Shown here in pieces: positions 1 to 12,504 of a stretch of 64,000 bases of DNA; the stretch's first letter is position 1; each line of letters starts with the position of its first letter. The position numbers and the translations under genes are program-made. The DNA comes from Carallia brachiata. Taxonomy: Eukaryota; Streptophyta; Magnoliopsida; Malpighiales; Rhizophoraceae. The stretch lies in NCBI GenBank assembly GCA_021464245.1, contig JADCRB010000032.1, positions 980,025 through 1,044,024 of the forward strand, in the 5' to 3' direction. The notes under the pieces were generated by a model. That model did no database searches and was not told the origin of the DNA. It saw only the letters and a list, made by a program, of their open reading frames with translations.

Positions 1-612
1 TTCAACCGGAAAAACCGGGAATCGGTCCTAGGTCCGGTCCGGTTCAAGTCTAAAAATGGAATTCGGACCGAACCGGAAAAAACCGGTCAAGAACCGGAAA
101 AACCGGTCAAAAACCGAAAAATCGGGACCGGTTGAACCGGGTTTAATTTAAATTAAAAAATTTTAAATTATAATTTAACCCAAAATTTTATCTAAATTAA
201 ATTAAAACTCTAATTTTAACTAAAAATTCTAATTTAGTCCTCAATTGATTAAAATTTTCAATTTAATCTTTAAAATTTAAAAATTAATATTTAATCACTG
301 TTTATAAATATTATTTTTAAATTAATTTTTATAAATTATATTTTGTTAAATATACTAATTGTAATATCTGTATGTAATAATATTAGTATAATTCTTAAAA
401 TACACTTTATTTTAAATATTTATTATCATTCTTATATAATATAATATTTTATATAATTATATAAGCTATATAAAAATTTAATTTTTATATATTTAATATT
501 AAATACCGATTTACCGGTTTAACCGCGATTTTACCGGTCAAACCGGTTGAACCTTGAATTTCTCAGCTTTCCGGTTCAATGACCGGTTCGGTTCTGAGAA
601 CCTTGCCGTGAG
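1..612 (+). repeat. CCGGTT-rich dispersed repeat, copy A (left end outside window)
   Basis: Dense AACCGG/CCGGTT motifs at 1-150 and 505-605 enclose an AT-rich core. The same sequence returns almost base for base in inverted orientation at about 16,620-17,250, and in a shorter version in the same orientation at about 60,190-60,660. This is seen directly by aligning the cores by eye. The inner end reads as a GGTTCGGTTCTGAGAACC-type terminus. No coding capacity is seen. It is probably a non-autonomous transposable element, but the class is not established because the left end is cut by the window edge. Confidence 0.7.
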
Positions 613-973
613 GCAAGGCTCGTAAGACTAAGAAGCGCTTACATTTAAAGAATCGAGCTGTACGTGGCACAAAATAAGTGGCTACCATCTATCCCTTTGT
701 ACCAACCAGGTTCTATGTGATTATTAACCACCGTCGGCAGCCAGCGCCATAGTTTGTTAGCAAACGCAATACGTCAATAAACAAATAAAACGACAATTAT
801 TCACCAACAAACATCATTGATGTCCATTCGTAAATATTATTGTATGATTATGTTCGGTAATAAATTTGCCCGTCGTAATTTAATGTTTATCTCTGTGGTT
901 TGCAAATTTTACACTAGCGTTCCACAAAAGCAAAAAAAGAGAAGAAAAGCAGACTGATGAATATGAATTATGA
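613..973 (+). other. Presumed promoter and 5' leader of the mannanase gene
   Basis: About 360 bases between the dispersed repeat and the first exon. I see no open reading frame of note and no convincing TATA box. The last 60 bases are A/G-rich, as is common for plant 5' leaders. Confidence 0.35.
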
Positions 974-3592
974 ATGTTAGTCAACATGGACTCACAGTGG
1001 AGAGAGAAGAGGCTATATCCTTTGCTGGGAACAGCCGTATTGCTCTCCTTCCTCTACCTCAGCTTCAACGGCGACAAAATCACTTTCCCAACATTTCTAT
1101 GGCAACCCAAAATGGGCTTTGTCGCCACCAACTCCACCCACTTCGTCCTCCGCAATGGTGGTGGTGCTGGTGGCGGTGGTGATCATGAGCAGGACCAGTC
1201 AATTGTGTATGTTAATGGGTGGAATTCCTACTGGTTGATGCAGGAAAGCGTGTGGAGTTCATCGAGATCGAAGGTGTCTAAGATGCTGAAAAGAGGGGCT
1301 CAGATGGGGTTGACCGTCTGCAGGACTTGGGCCTTCAGTGATGGTAATGGTCCTAATGCTTTGCAGCTTTCCCCTGGTGTCTTCAATGAAAGGGTCTTTC
1401 GGGTTAGTCGTCTAATCTCTCTATCTCAATTAAAAATGTAATCTTTTGTCACTATCAATAACTCAGAGTTGCTGAGTTAGAATTTTGTTCTTGAACCTCA
1501 ATAAGTTGGATTCAATTGGTTCTGTTTCTGGAGCAATGTGTGAGAATTTGTGTAGTCTAAAGGCTTTTCGTTGAAAGCATGATTAGTGAAAGTATTAAGA
1601 CTAATACATGTTGACCTTGGTTCTCCGATCGGAAGATGATCAGTCAACCCTTTATTTTTGGCTGTTAGGCAAATGGTTCTATAGAATATTTGATTGCCAC
1701 TGCTCAGTTAGATAATGTTGTTAGAATCTGTAATATGAATAGGATCAAGCCAATTTGTTGTTTTTCTCGAGACAAAATACTGCTTGTTTTTGGTTCACCT
1801 CAGTTGTTATTGCCTTATAACTTGTAGCGTGAGATTTACAGAGGTTTTGTTTTGTCCTTGCTTGTAATTTTTAGGATTTTGTGGCTGCAGGGACTTGACT
1901 ACGTGATAGTGGAGGCAAGAAGGCATAAAATAAGGTTAATCCTTAGTTTAGTAAACAATCTGAATGCCTTTGGTGGAAAAGCTCAGTATGTAACATGGGC
2001 TCGAGAAGCTGGAATCAATGTCTCGTCCACAGATGATTCGTTCTTTTCAAACCCATTCATCAAAAGTTACTACAAGGCCTACGTTGAGGTGAATAGCCAT
2101 GTTAAATTCTGGCCAGTTTGTCTTTTTAGGTGCTGGTATCATGAATGTTGTCTTGTGACATCTTCAGTGGTGCCCTGAAGCAGTGAATCCCCAGTATCAT
2201 GAATGTATAGACTACTCTCCATTGGCAGAAATCCCTAATGCTCAGCTCACTTGTTTAATAAAGTACATCACTTCTGTTTGATGTTAGTTTACAAACTTTG
2301 TACTTAAAATAGGATTTAATCGGCAAAATAAATCTTGCAAATTTGATTTATCAGCTTTCTAAGGATTGCAGGACTACTTATTCCAAAGTTCACCTTAGCC
2401 AATGGCCAAGGTTGAGATGTTTGGATGCTTCCGCTTCTGTGTTTTAATAAATAGATAATTTTACACTGTTTGCAGTCCATAGTGACGAGAAAGAACTCTT
2501 TAAGTGGTGTAAGATATTCTGAGGAACCGACAATCTTTGCTTGGGAGCTTATGAATGAGCCTCGGTGTGCATCTAGTTCTTCTGCGCCTGTTCTTCAGGT
2601 GATCTACTGAACTTCATTCTGATTTAGTTTCTTTATTTCAGCATTTAGGTTTTCAACTACGAAACAAATTAGATAGGACTTTTGGAGGGTTAGGAGGGCA
2701 CTGGCTTTCAGAAGATTCATCTGGCCACGTATCACCATTTGGGTGTTTTATCCCATGGTTCTTCTTCAAATTATGAAAAGGATCTGTAAGCACATTTTTT
2801 TGTTTGTCTTTTGTCCTTGTTTTGATTATAATGGCTCTGTTGCTATTTGACAAAAAGGCTTGGATCACTGAGATGGCTGCTTTATCAAAAGCTTGGATCA
2901 AAAGCATCTGGTGACTGTTGGACTTGAGGGCTTCTACGGCATGAATACAACAAAAGGACTGAAAGTGAATCCTGGAAATTGGGCAGCCTCAGTTGGATCA
3001 GACTTCATAGAAATTCAGCAATCGAAAATATTGATTTTGCTTCAGTTCATGCATACCCAGATAGCTGGTTAGTAATTTATCGAGTCTGTGCTTTGGATTT
3101 CAACTGTATATGATGGGGTGCGTTATAGAACTCTCAGTGATTTCATTTCTTAATCCTTGTGTGACATGCACTACTTGTAGGATTCCACATCCTGATTTGG
3201 AAGCGAAGGCTAGTTTCCTGTCCCTTTGGATGGATTCCCATATAAGTGATGGAGACGACATATTGAAGAAACCAGTTCTCTTCACTGAAGTGGGCTTTCC
3301 TTGGCATGTGAGTGAGAAGGGACCATATGATGGAGATGATTTGTTGAAAACTGTATATGACAAAATCTACGAATCTGCAAAGGCGAGACGAGCTGGTGCA
3401 GGAGCCTTAGTTTGGCAGCTATTAGTTGAAGGAGCAGAGGAATATGGTGATCAGTTTTCTGTTGTACCATGGCATTACCCTTCTTTATATAAACTGATAA
3501 AAGAGCATTCATGTAGGCTAAAAAGTTTAATTTCAAAGCACAAAAGAGAGAGAAAGCTTCAACACAACGATTCTTGCCTTTATCATTTGTAA
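974..3592 (+). CDS. Mannan endo-1,4-beta-mannosidase (GH5), 5 exons, exon 4 frame-broken
   Basis: The enzyme would hydrolyse internal beta-1,4 links of cell-wall mannans after secretion. Exons: 974-1402, 1891-2088, 2476-2598, 2858-3067 and 3181-3592; all splice sites are GT-AG. A second in-frame ATG at 986 is an equally good start. Residues near 12-28 ([18 protein letters not shown]) form a signal anchor. Exon 1 carries [10 protein letters not shown] and TVCRTWAF, exon 3 carries [11 protein letters not shown] with the acid/base Glu, and exon 5 carries LFTEVGFPW with the nucleophile Glu. The end of the protein is basic. Exon 4 is 210 bp but needs 212 to keep phase. One base is missing at about 2881-2883 and one at about 3008-3010; without them the frame hits TGA at 2912. 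All other exons are clean and both catalytic residues survive. Either a recent pseudogene or consensus errors. The family is MAN2/MAN5/MAN6-like; the exact orthologue was not decided. Confidence 0.88.
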
Positions 3593-4180
3593 AGTGGTGG
3601 CGCAGTGAAGCAGCAATTTTAACACTTGTACACGGCTCTTGAGAAGAAACGTTGACAGATCATTCAGATTAAGGCTGGAAATTGTATAATGTTAAGATGA
3701 ATCTGAAATTATTGATTCTTTGTTGCCTGGGGTGGTTGTGTAACTGTAGCTGATCGAGTTTCCCCTGGGAAATAAATTATGATGTTGTAAATTGCCATAG
3801 TAAGTGTGCACTTTCGACTTCTTGGACTGCATTAAACCCCATGTACCCCAGAAAATTAGTAACAGACTGTAACCCTTTTTTTTCCCATTTAACATATAAT
3901 GATCTTGTAGGATATCATTGGTAGTGAACAATAGACAAGGAAATGATGCGCGTAAACTTGGTTGCCAATTGGGTGACTGATATAATTTCCGATACAAGAA
4001 AAAAAGCCGGACACTAAATGCCATAGCCGCATGGTCCTAGTAGAGCAGCTCGACTCTTAGTTTTAATACCGACCAAAGAAAAAGACATGAAATCTAGGAA
4101 GTGAATTTTCAGCAACTTATTATATGCTAATCAGAAATCTAAACCACATACATTCCAACATGTATAAGCATACTTAGAAA
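3593..4180. other. 3' ends of two convergent genes
   Basis: Between the mannanase stop at 3592 and the stop of the minus-strand cysteine-rich gene at 4181. It is AT-rich and probably holds the 3' untranslated regions of both. No further gene is seen. Confidence 0.5.
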
Positions 4181-4537
4181 TCAGAAGTTACTAAACGCCG
4201 CACAGCTGCACTTGCACCGTGACATGCAACTCTTGCACTGGCCAAGCCTTGGCTTCCCACCATTGCAATCACACGTCGAAACACACTTGGACCTGGAGGT
4301 GCCACCCCACAAGCACCGCGCCATGCAGCGCAACAGAGGCACGCACGACGGGCAACCGTACTTCATCTGATCAAGAATGCAGTCTCGGCAAGCGCTGCTG
4401 CTTCTGCCATGCGGGAGGGGGGACTTCTTGCAGGCCAAAGCCGGAGAGATCATGATCACCATCAACCACAATATCATTATCAATAGCATCGTTGAAGACA
4501 AGGGCAATGTGGATCGATTCTTCCTGATCTCTTCCAT
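4181..4537 (-). CDS. Small secreted cysteine-rich protein (118 aa)
   Basis: A single-exon reading frame of 118 residues. The N-terminal 35 residues hold a hydrophobic signal peptide (MLLIMILWLMVIMISPALA), with likely cleavage after ALA. The mature part of about 83 residues has 15 cysteines, arranged in CxxC and CxCxC clusters: ACRDC near the start, GCPSC, RCMARC, TCDC, and RCKCSC near the end. It is basic apart from the cysteines. The pattern resembles plant cysteine-rich peptides broadly, but I do not recognise the GASA 12-cysteine spacing or a defensin fold, so no function is assigned. A minus-strand TATA-like box lies at 4731-4740, about 195 bases upstream of the ATG. It is intact, unlike the mannanase next to it. 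Confidence 0.8.
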   Translation of the reverse strand: MEEIRKNRSTLPLSSTMLLIMILWLMVIMISPALACKKSPLPHGRSSSACRDCILDQMKYGCPSCVPLLRCMARCLWGGTSRSKCVSTCDCNGGKPRLGQCKSCMSRCKCSCAAFSNF

Positions 4538-4730
4538 CTCTCTCTTTCTGTTCTCTCTTTGAAACTGATTGAGTAGTTGTGGCGGAACCTGGCCTTGACT
4601 TTTGTGTATGTATTGATTAATAGCTCTTCAGAATTTTCGGCTGGCTAGAAGGTTGGGTGCTGCATGTTCACATTGTGATTTTGGTTTGATTCCTACAAGT
4701 ATGACCATCTGATTATGAGGATCCAATGGC

Positions 4731-4740
4731 TATTTTATAG
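4731..4740 (-). promoter_or_regulatory. TATA box for the cysteine-rich peptide gene
   Basis: On the minus strand the sequence reads CTATAAAATA, a near-consensus plant TATA box. It sits 194 bases upstream of the ATG, implying a 5' leader of roughly 160 bases. Inferred from position and sequence only. Confidence 0.55.
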
Positions 4741-4759
4741 CGTGAGATTATGATTTTTT

Positions 4760-7700
4760 TTTTTAATGTCTTACCAGTAATGAAGTCTAATTGCGAAAAT
4801 GAAAAAGATTCTTAGCAACGTTTAGTAAAGTGTACAGTAATTATAACTGTTTGATATTAAAAAATATATTATATTAAAAAAATAACTTATTAAATATTAT
4901 TTAATAAATTACATATTTTTTATATATCCTTCTCACGTACCACATAATCAAAGTTTGACTGAAATTAAGAGTTCGCATCGTCCAATCTACTGCTTCATTG
5001 CTATCTGTCGCCTGCTTGTGACAAATTATGATTTCTGTGTTGAGTAGTTGCTGGGATAGGGCTTGCTGCTGTGGGACTTGAATTTCATTAAATGATCACA
5101 ATAACTCTCATCGATCGGAAGTAAAATGGCCCTGCCCCGCCTTGGTTCGCACAATGCTTTATCTTATCACTCGACGTATACAACTTTTTAATCTTAAATA
5201 TTTATATTTTTATATATGAACTTTAAATTTTTTTAATAATTTATTTAAATTTTAAATTTTTTTATCAAATTAATTTTTTTGTTTATGAAAAGTTGTCAAT
5301 TTGTTAATAAATGAATTTAATTTAATAAAATTATTAAAAAAATTTAAATATATGAATTAAATATTTTTTTATTTACAAAATACACATTAAATTTTTTTAA
5401 TCAACAACTACATTGAATTAGATAAACAATGTGCATATTTTTTAATTGAAAAAAATATTTAATTCATACATTTAACTTTTTTTTAAATAATTTTTGTAAG
5501 GTCAAAATCATTTTTTTAACAAACTGACTACTTTTTGTCAATGAATGACTGATTTGATAAAAAATTAAAAATTTAGAATTCAAATAAAATTTAAAAATAT
5601 TTAAAACTTATATAATAAAATATAAAAATTTGAACTAAAAAGTTACGTATCCTCGTCACGTTTTTCTTGCACAATGAATCATTTTCTTTTCATTTAACAA
5701 ATCATTTTTATATTTGGACTTTTTTCTACCCTTCTTTGTTATTCCCATGTGTGTGTGTGTGTCTATATATATATATATATATAATTTTTATTCTTTTTAT
5801 ATTTTCTTTTTCATTCTTTGAAAATTATTTGAACATTTTTTCAATATTAAATTATAATTTTAAAATTAGTTGTCAACTTACCAAAGTTTGTGTGAGATAT
5901 AAAATTTAAATTTTAGAACTCACTATTAATTAAATTTCTCTCTCTATTCTACGTAAAAAAAAAAAAAAAGACGTGAAATCATATTTTGGCTTTTTCCTAG
6001 ATGTTATATATTCTATTTGTGATTCTAACGGATTAAAAATAAATGTTGCTTTTTTTTTTATTTACAGACGTCAATTTTAATTTGTGGAGTAATAAGTTTA
6101 TTAATTACCGACTACCTACTTTTCCATTCATTTTTATTTGAATATTATAAATTTAATTACATAAATATAAATGCTAATTTATATTTTATTTATTGCTAAC
6201 GGGCCGTTAACGGCATTCTTGAATTGATTACACCTAGAACCGTAATTGTTGCTCGAGGGTTATCGTTTGTTTTTTTTTTTTTTTTTGTCTAATCGTTTGA
6301 TTATTATTTTTTTTTAATCTACAAGAGTCTTATTGGACATTTAGAGAGGAGGAAGTAAAGTTTAGTGGGATTTGAATCTCATACTTACTGATTGAGAGAC
6401 AACCACTCAATCAGTTGAATAAATACTCGATTATTATTATGACATTAAAAGCAGTGACCGACCATTACTGCTTCGCCCAATCTCGGCGAATGTTCGTTTT
6501 ACAATACCAGAATTTGTCATCATCCGGGCCGGGCTGGAATTTGAACAAAAAACGATAACCCCAAGCCCAGGATATATTTCTGTTCGTTATTGGCTCCTTG
6601 TTAATGTCGAACCACAAATTTTTTTTTTTTTTTCCTGGTGTCTTGATGGAGATGGTTTACAATTATGGAGAATAGGCCAACCACAAAATTATTTTTCCCA
6701 CCTTATAAGGCTGTTCTAATTATTAATAATATCTAGTTTACAAAGACCAAAAAAATAATAGTAATATATCTAATTTACTGATATTAAAATATTGAAAGTA
6801 TGAAGTTTGAATCTCAGCTTTAGTCAATTAATAAAAAAAATTATAATTGCTTATCATTTTTTCCCTCAAAATAGCTAATATATTGTGTAGCTTTATCGTT
6901 TGCTTCCGCTAACCAAAGACTCAACAACAAAAACGCATAGGGAACCAATTCTAATAACCATGTAACAAAATCAGTGAATATTTACATTGGGCTAGTTCTA
7001 TGATCTGCATAATTATGGAACTCAACATTAATCAGATTAAGAACGAGAACAATATTGTTCTATCAAAAAAAAAAAAAAAAGAACGAGAACAACATTTGGT
7101 GTTAATCTATTAGGCCACCTGGTTGGGGTAGGGCAGCACTGTGCTTGTAATGTATTATGGAAATTGATTTTATTCAATTCAATATCGCCGTCTCTGTGAT
7201 TACGATTGAATGATTGGTGGGTTCTAGACGGAAATGAAAGAGGAAAAGAACGAGAGACAATAAAACCTCATGACTGTTTGCAATTATTTTGAACCAAACA
7301 TTGGTGCGAAGAAAGAAGAAGCCAGCCAAAATTGAAAGTGACCAGTCTTTTGCAAACCTCAGCGTGGGCAAAGAAAGACTAGTCTTTTGCAAATACTAGC
7401 TGGGTTTCCTTTTGATTTTTTCTCTAATAACATTAAAGCAAAAACCTGAAAACTATTAATTGTCCTCCTCCAATATTATATATTTCAATTTTTATATATT
7501 TTGTTATTTTGCAGTTGGAAAGCAAAATTTGCAGTTTGACATTGTGACGCGATATACTTGGGTGTCTGCCTGTGAATCTAATTATGACCTATATAAATAT
7601 GAGACCTGACATAGATAATTTAATTCGAATTCCAACCCTGTTATTGATCATAGGTTCACATTAGTCCTAAGACCCAAATCTAAATTCGTTCAAAGTTTAT

Positions 7701-8773
7701 TCTCATCTTTGCTTGGACTTTTTCTTGATCAGATTAAAGACATTTTTGTCACTGCCCATCGTAAGGTCTAAGTAATAGAAATTATTTATTATCAATCTAC
7801 GAGTTTTGGGTTCAAACTTTTAAAAAGATGTTCAACAGAGTTTACCCTTTAAATAAGGGCAATGTTCTTTCTTGTATGATATCACCTTTTTTTTTTTTTT
7901 TCTCTCTTTTTTTTTTGCCGAATAAAAAAGAAATGTGTTTGTCATTGTGATTATCATGTCAGGCAGGCGATTTCTTGTTCTTCTAGCTTTTGTCTTGTTT
8001 CGATCTAAAAATAATTTTCCTAGGTACGTGGAAAGCGGCTCCGTTAAATAAAGCAGATTGTAAGAGACTCCATTATTCTGAGAGTTGAATATAAAAATTA
8101 GGTCAAAAAAGAAAAAAAAATATAAAACATTCTAAAATGTGTAATTATGAAAAGAAATATCAATTTTTTTTGTTTAATAATTTTAAAAATAAATAATTCT
8201 TTTTATAATTATATATCTTAAAATATTTTATAACACCATTTTTGAGATATTTATCTTTAGTCCACATTAATTATAGTATGCATGGCTAACACAATTCTTT
8301 CTAGTGAAATACAATATCAGTTGTCACCCTATTTCTTTTTTTTTTTAATGACTAAAATAAGAACATTAATTACTAAATAAATCTCATTATATTACTTAAT
8401 TTTAAATAATAACAAAAAAATATGTCGTTCATATAATAATATTTGATAATTTATATATTTTTTTAAATTTTAATCATAAAATATTTATATCACTTTATTA
8501 CTATTTATTTATAATAATAAAAAAGACTAAAATAATAACATTTTTGTAACTCAAAATATACATCAATAGCCTAAAAATGATAGGTATCCCTTGAAAATAA
8601 GTGATGGCGTGATGAAATCGGAGTCTTTTTTTTTTTTTTTTCAGACAAAACGAGAAAGAAAATGAGAAAGGCTGTGAATGCTAACAAGCATGGTCAACAA
8701 TCATCAAATCACCAATTTTAACGGCAGAGAATTTAGGAAGTTTGCCAGCCGTTAGATGCGTTGAAAAAGGTTA
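4760..8773. other. AT-rich intergenic region with simple repeats
   Basis: Four kilobases with no supportable gene. It contains poly-T/poly-A runs (for example near 5956, 6269 and 7064), a TG/TA microsatellite at about 5749-5782, and strongly AT-rich stretches (4850-5640). The reading frames here are low-complexity and not conserved-looking. The 3' end of the wax synthase gene probably extends into 8600-8773. Confidence 0.6.
5749..5782. repeat. (TG)n then (TA)n microsatellite
   Basis: A run of TG dinucleotides passes into a run of TA dinucleotides. Seen directly. Confidence 0.9.
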
Positions 8774-9836
8774 TCACGACCGATCCGACCAGCCGTTCAT
8801 CAGAAACTCCCGGAACTCGGCGTACTCCTTCAAACCTTTATCAAAAACTCCATACCGAATTAATGGCGGCAAGAACATCCAGTAGCCGGTGACCAACACG
8901 AATCCAACGGCCAAGGGAGTCGATATCAACCTCGGCAACCGCCACCTGTCGTTAATCGCATTCTTCACGGCAACCTCCGCCACCATACACGCGCCGTGGA
9001 GCAGAAAGTACCAAATGACCTCCCACGTGGGCCACACGCCCCCCAAGTACGAGAAAATCAGCTCGTGCATGACACCCGACACGACGAAAGTCCCGAAAAT
9101 CGCAGCGAGCTGAGCCGGCTTCCGACCGATGAGACCCGTAAAGGTTCTGCGGACCGGTTCGTATACGGTCGGTCGCAAAATACTACTAACCATAAGGTTC
9201 CACCTTCTGCCCCAAAAGTCTTGGAGTGAGCTCGAGAGGTAGGGCTTGTTGAACTGTGGCTCGAGCTCGAATCCAAACAAAGCCTGAGCCAGGTAGCCCG
9301 CCATGGCTAGCGATATTTCAAGGAAAAAAATGTCTGTAAACAATATAAGAATAAGACAATATTTGGATGAATATGTTCCCTATAGTCACATAGACGTACC
9401 AACAAAGCATAAATTACAACTTTCCTTGCATAACTCAGAACCGATTTTTGGGATATTTTAGGAACTGGGTTTTGTTTATCTTGGCCATTTGCATGTGAAT
9501 TTTGATGCTGGGATTGTTGGATTTTGATGGGCAAGGAAGCAACAGCCGCGAAAAGGGCCAGAGAGAGCGGTGGATTAGAGGAGGATAAAGGGCCTTTTCC
9601 ATAAGCGAAAAGCAAGAGCTTGAAGTTGGCGAGCCAAGCTAAGAAGAAAGCTGTGATGCCCCGTAGATGAAAAAAGAGTAACTGAGAGGCACTGCAAGAA
9701 AAAAGCACATAACTGGTAGCACACAAAGGAGTCTTTTGGGCCCTTTTGGGATGATTTTTTCAAGGGCAAAGCAGTATGTGAGTGAGACAATGACCAAGAG
9801 GGACACCTTGAGGAAGCTGTATATTTCTCCTTCCAT
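8774..9836 (-). CDS. Wax-ester-synthase-like long-chain-alcohol O-fatty-acyltransferase, two frame breaks
   Basis: A membrane-bound acyltransferase of the plant wax synthase family, which joins fatty acyl-CoA to long-chain alcohols in the endoplasmic reticulum. The gene is intronless, as is usual in the family, and about 354 residues once the frame is followed through both breaks. The start at 9836 (MEGEIYSFLKV) fits the family better than the upstream ATG at 9908. Hydrophobic segments run along the whole chain. Family landmarks are ELEPQFNKPYLSSSLQDFWG, RRWNLMVSSILRP and the SGVMHEL segment with the likely active His near residue 250. One base is missing in the A run at 9670-9675 and one in the A run at 9324-9330 (plus-strand view). 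Each shifts the reading frame, so the sequence as given encodes no full protein. Homopolymer consensus error or true decay cannot be told apart here. Confidence 0.85.
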
Positions 9837-9908
9837 TTTTCTTTTTTTTTTTTTGCTTTCTCTTTGCACTAACGTTAGGAGAGAAATGAAGAAAAGAGCT
9901 TTTAACAC

Positions 9909-12496
9909 AAGAAAAATCTAGCGGTTTTGGACTGATTAATAATTTAATGAAGTCAATCCAAGGATAATATATGTGTGTGTGGAAACATTGATGTTTTCTC
10001 TATGTGGAAACCACAAGGTGAATGGTTGTACCAAATTTCTCAAAGGTAGCTACTTTGATCTAATTTAGAGTAAAGTTACGTAGGCACGTATTTAATCAAA
10101 CATACAATTAATTGAGAGATATTTAATAATTTATTTAATTCTTTAAAATTTAATATATAATTTAAGATTTAACTATTTACATTACTGTGTACTCACTACA
10201 TTTTAATTATTTTGTCTAACTGTTGTTCCGTTTAACTTAGCTCAAATAATTCTTTTAGTAATTGATGGATTTGAGCGTAGAAAATAGTAACGCGGTTTTT
10301 TTTTTCCGTTTTTTCTATTTCCTTCTTTGCCGGCCTCACAAGTGTTTTTTTTTTCTTTTTCCGAATTTCAACTATCGAAAAAAATGAAGTGAACCGGAAA
10401 TGCCAAAGGGAAACGGACGGATGGTAAATTTTAGTATTTTCTGACATGACTTTTGTTTTGCTTGCATGACATAAGTGGAGAATTTCTGCATTGATAGTTC
10501 CACTAATGGTCATTTCCCGTTTTTGTTTCTTTGCTGTAGGGACCCCTTTTTGATCACCAGGTAAATAATTGTTTTTTTAAAAAATAATGTTCACAAAAAT
10601 CACAGGGAATTACATGTCATGCATGCATTTTGTGTGAAGATGAGCACCGACAATTTGATTTCATCAAGACTGTACGTTATGATCTCTTGATCAGGCAGTT
10701 GATGTGTACATCAATACAGTACGTTATGATCTCTTGATCAGGCGGTTGATGTGTGCATCAATTCAGTACTTTGTGAATGTATACACCATAATTTTTAAAC
10801 TCGGATCAAACCTACCCGAGCTTGGGATTTGGTTCATAGGATTAACGGTCCGACCATTATTATTCCAATCGCACCAATGGATTAAATCTTGTTTTCTAAA
10901 AAATAATTAGTATATTCATATTATATAATTTTTTTCGGTAATCTATTCATATTATATAATTATAAATAAAAAGTTAGTTAATATTTATCTATAAGTATTC
11001 CAAAACAAAATAATATAATTAGATACAATTTTTTGGGAAAAAAAAAGAAAAAAAAAACTTTTAACATTGACGTTACCGGTTCACTATTTTTCGAACCGAG
11101 CTGGTGCAACCAATTTTTTTTTTTTTTTGTGACTTTTTTCTCTGGTTAAATTAGAAAACCAAATTAATTTAACTTTATGTTACAGATTCAATATTCGACT
11201 GCCGGATTAATTCGGTTTGCAAAACCAAATCAATGCCTTGGTAGTAATAATACATGAAAAAGAAAGAATAAAGAACAAATGGACCCATGAGAAGGACGCC
11301 AAAATAATTGCCGATCAATAAGCATCACGTTCTATAAAGAAATGGGACGCGGGATTTTGAGGGTTGTTGTCCTTTAACAAGTAGTTATAATGAAAACAAG
11401 TTGCCATTTAGTGATAATTTGACAAAAGTGGACCACCACCCGATGTCTGTGTGGTCAATAATGAACAGAGGTAAATGTCAATGGTCTAAGATTCTTTCTG
11501 ATCATCTTCACGTCAAAATGAAACTGAATTCAAACCGTTGATATTTCCCTGTGATTTGCGGCATTCTTATGTGGAGGATTGGCATTTTCTACTTTTCACC
11601 GCAGGCACAATGTGCATGTTGTGCCCACCACCGATGAATTGTCCTCGGATTCGGAATAAAGGGTCGACCGTATAGAGTTTGTTTTGTTGATGTTAATCAT
11701 GGCAATCTAGACACCAAAATGGGAAAGAGCGTCGATCAAGCAAAGTTAAAGATCAACTACCAATAAGACACAATTTAATACGTATAGGAGTTGTTCTTAG
11801 AACTAAATTTTGAATTTTAGACGAAAATAATTAACTGTAAAAAAGTTAAAGAGTAACGAATGTTATTTGTATTTTTTAATTAATAAATTTTAACATAAAT
11901 TAATTAACGAGGACCTCTACACCTTATCTTATCAATTAATTTAGCATTTCAAGTAAAAAAAATTCGATAGCATATTACTAGATTAGATTGATCAAAATTA
12001 GGAGGTTGTAGAAGCGGTAAATGATGCAACTCTCCATTCAGCTTGAAAGGTAATACTGGAATTTTGCAGGATTATTCAATTATTTTTTGGTAAAAAACCA
12101 ATTTACAACATGTATGCATTAATGCATGCAGGGTTTTTGGCTTTTTAAATGTCATCAAGTTCTCGAGAAAACATGGACGAAAAAATTTCTCACAAAAACA
12201 AAAACGAAAATTGATGACTTTGGAATTTATTTGGCTTGAACTCGGGACCCCTTAGAGCAGCTTTCTCTCAAACTACCGTTTGGCCAACCATTAAATAGAA
12301 TGTTACTATAAAAGGTTAAGATATGCATTAATTATATAGCATGCACTTATTTAAATAGCGACTCTCAGGAATTGTAATCAGATGTACTTTTCTTCACAAA
12401 TTTGTTTTTGCATTAATTTGCTATTGGATTTGGGAAATGTGACAATAATCAGCTTTCTCTCACACAAAGATGCTTTCAGTCTCAGCAGTTTTCCCA
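9909..12496. other. Intergenic DNA without a gene
   Basis: AT-rich DNA upstream of the wax synthase gene. The part to about 10,200 may hold its promoter. The only structured item noted is the 47-bp tandem duplication at 10,672-10,765. No supportable coding region. Confidence 0.6.
10672..10765. repeat. 47-bp tandem duplication (2 copies)
   Basis: Unit GTACGTTATGATCTCTTGAT... is present twice in a row, 10,672-10,718 and 10,719-10,765, with about three mismatches. The unit contains TGATCA-type palindromic bits. Seen directly. Confidence 0.9.
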
Positions 12497-12504
12497 ACGA
12501 CAAC

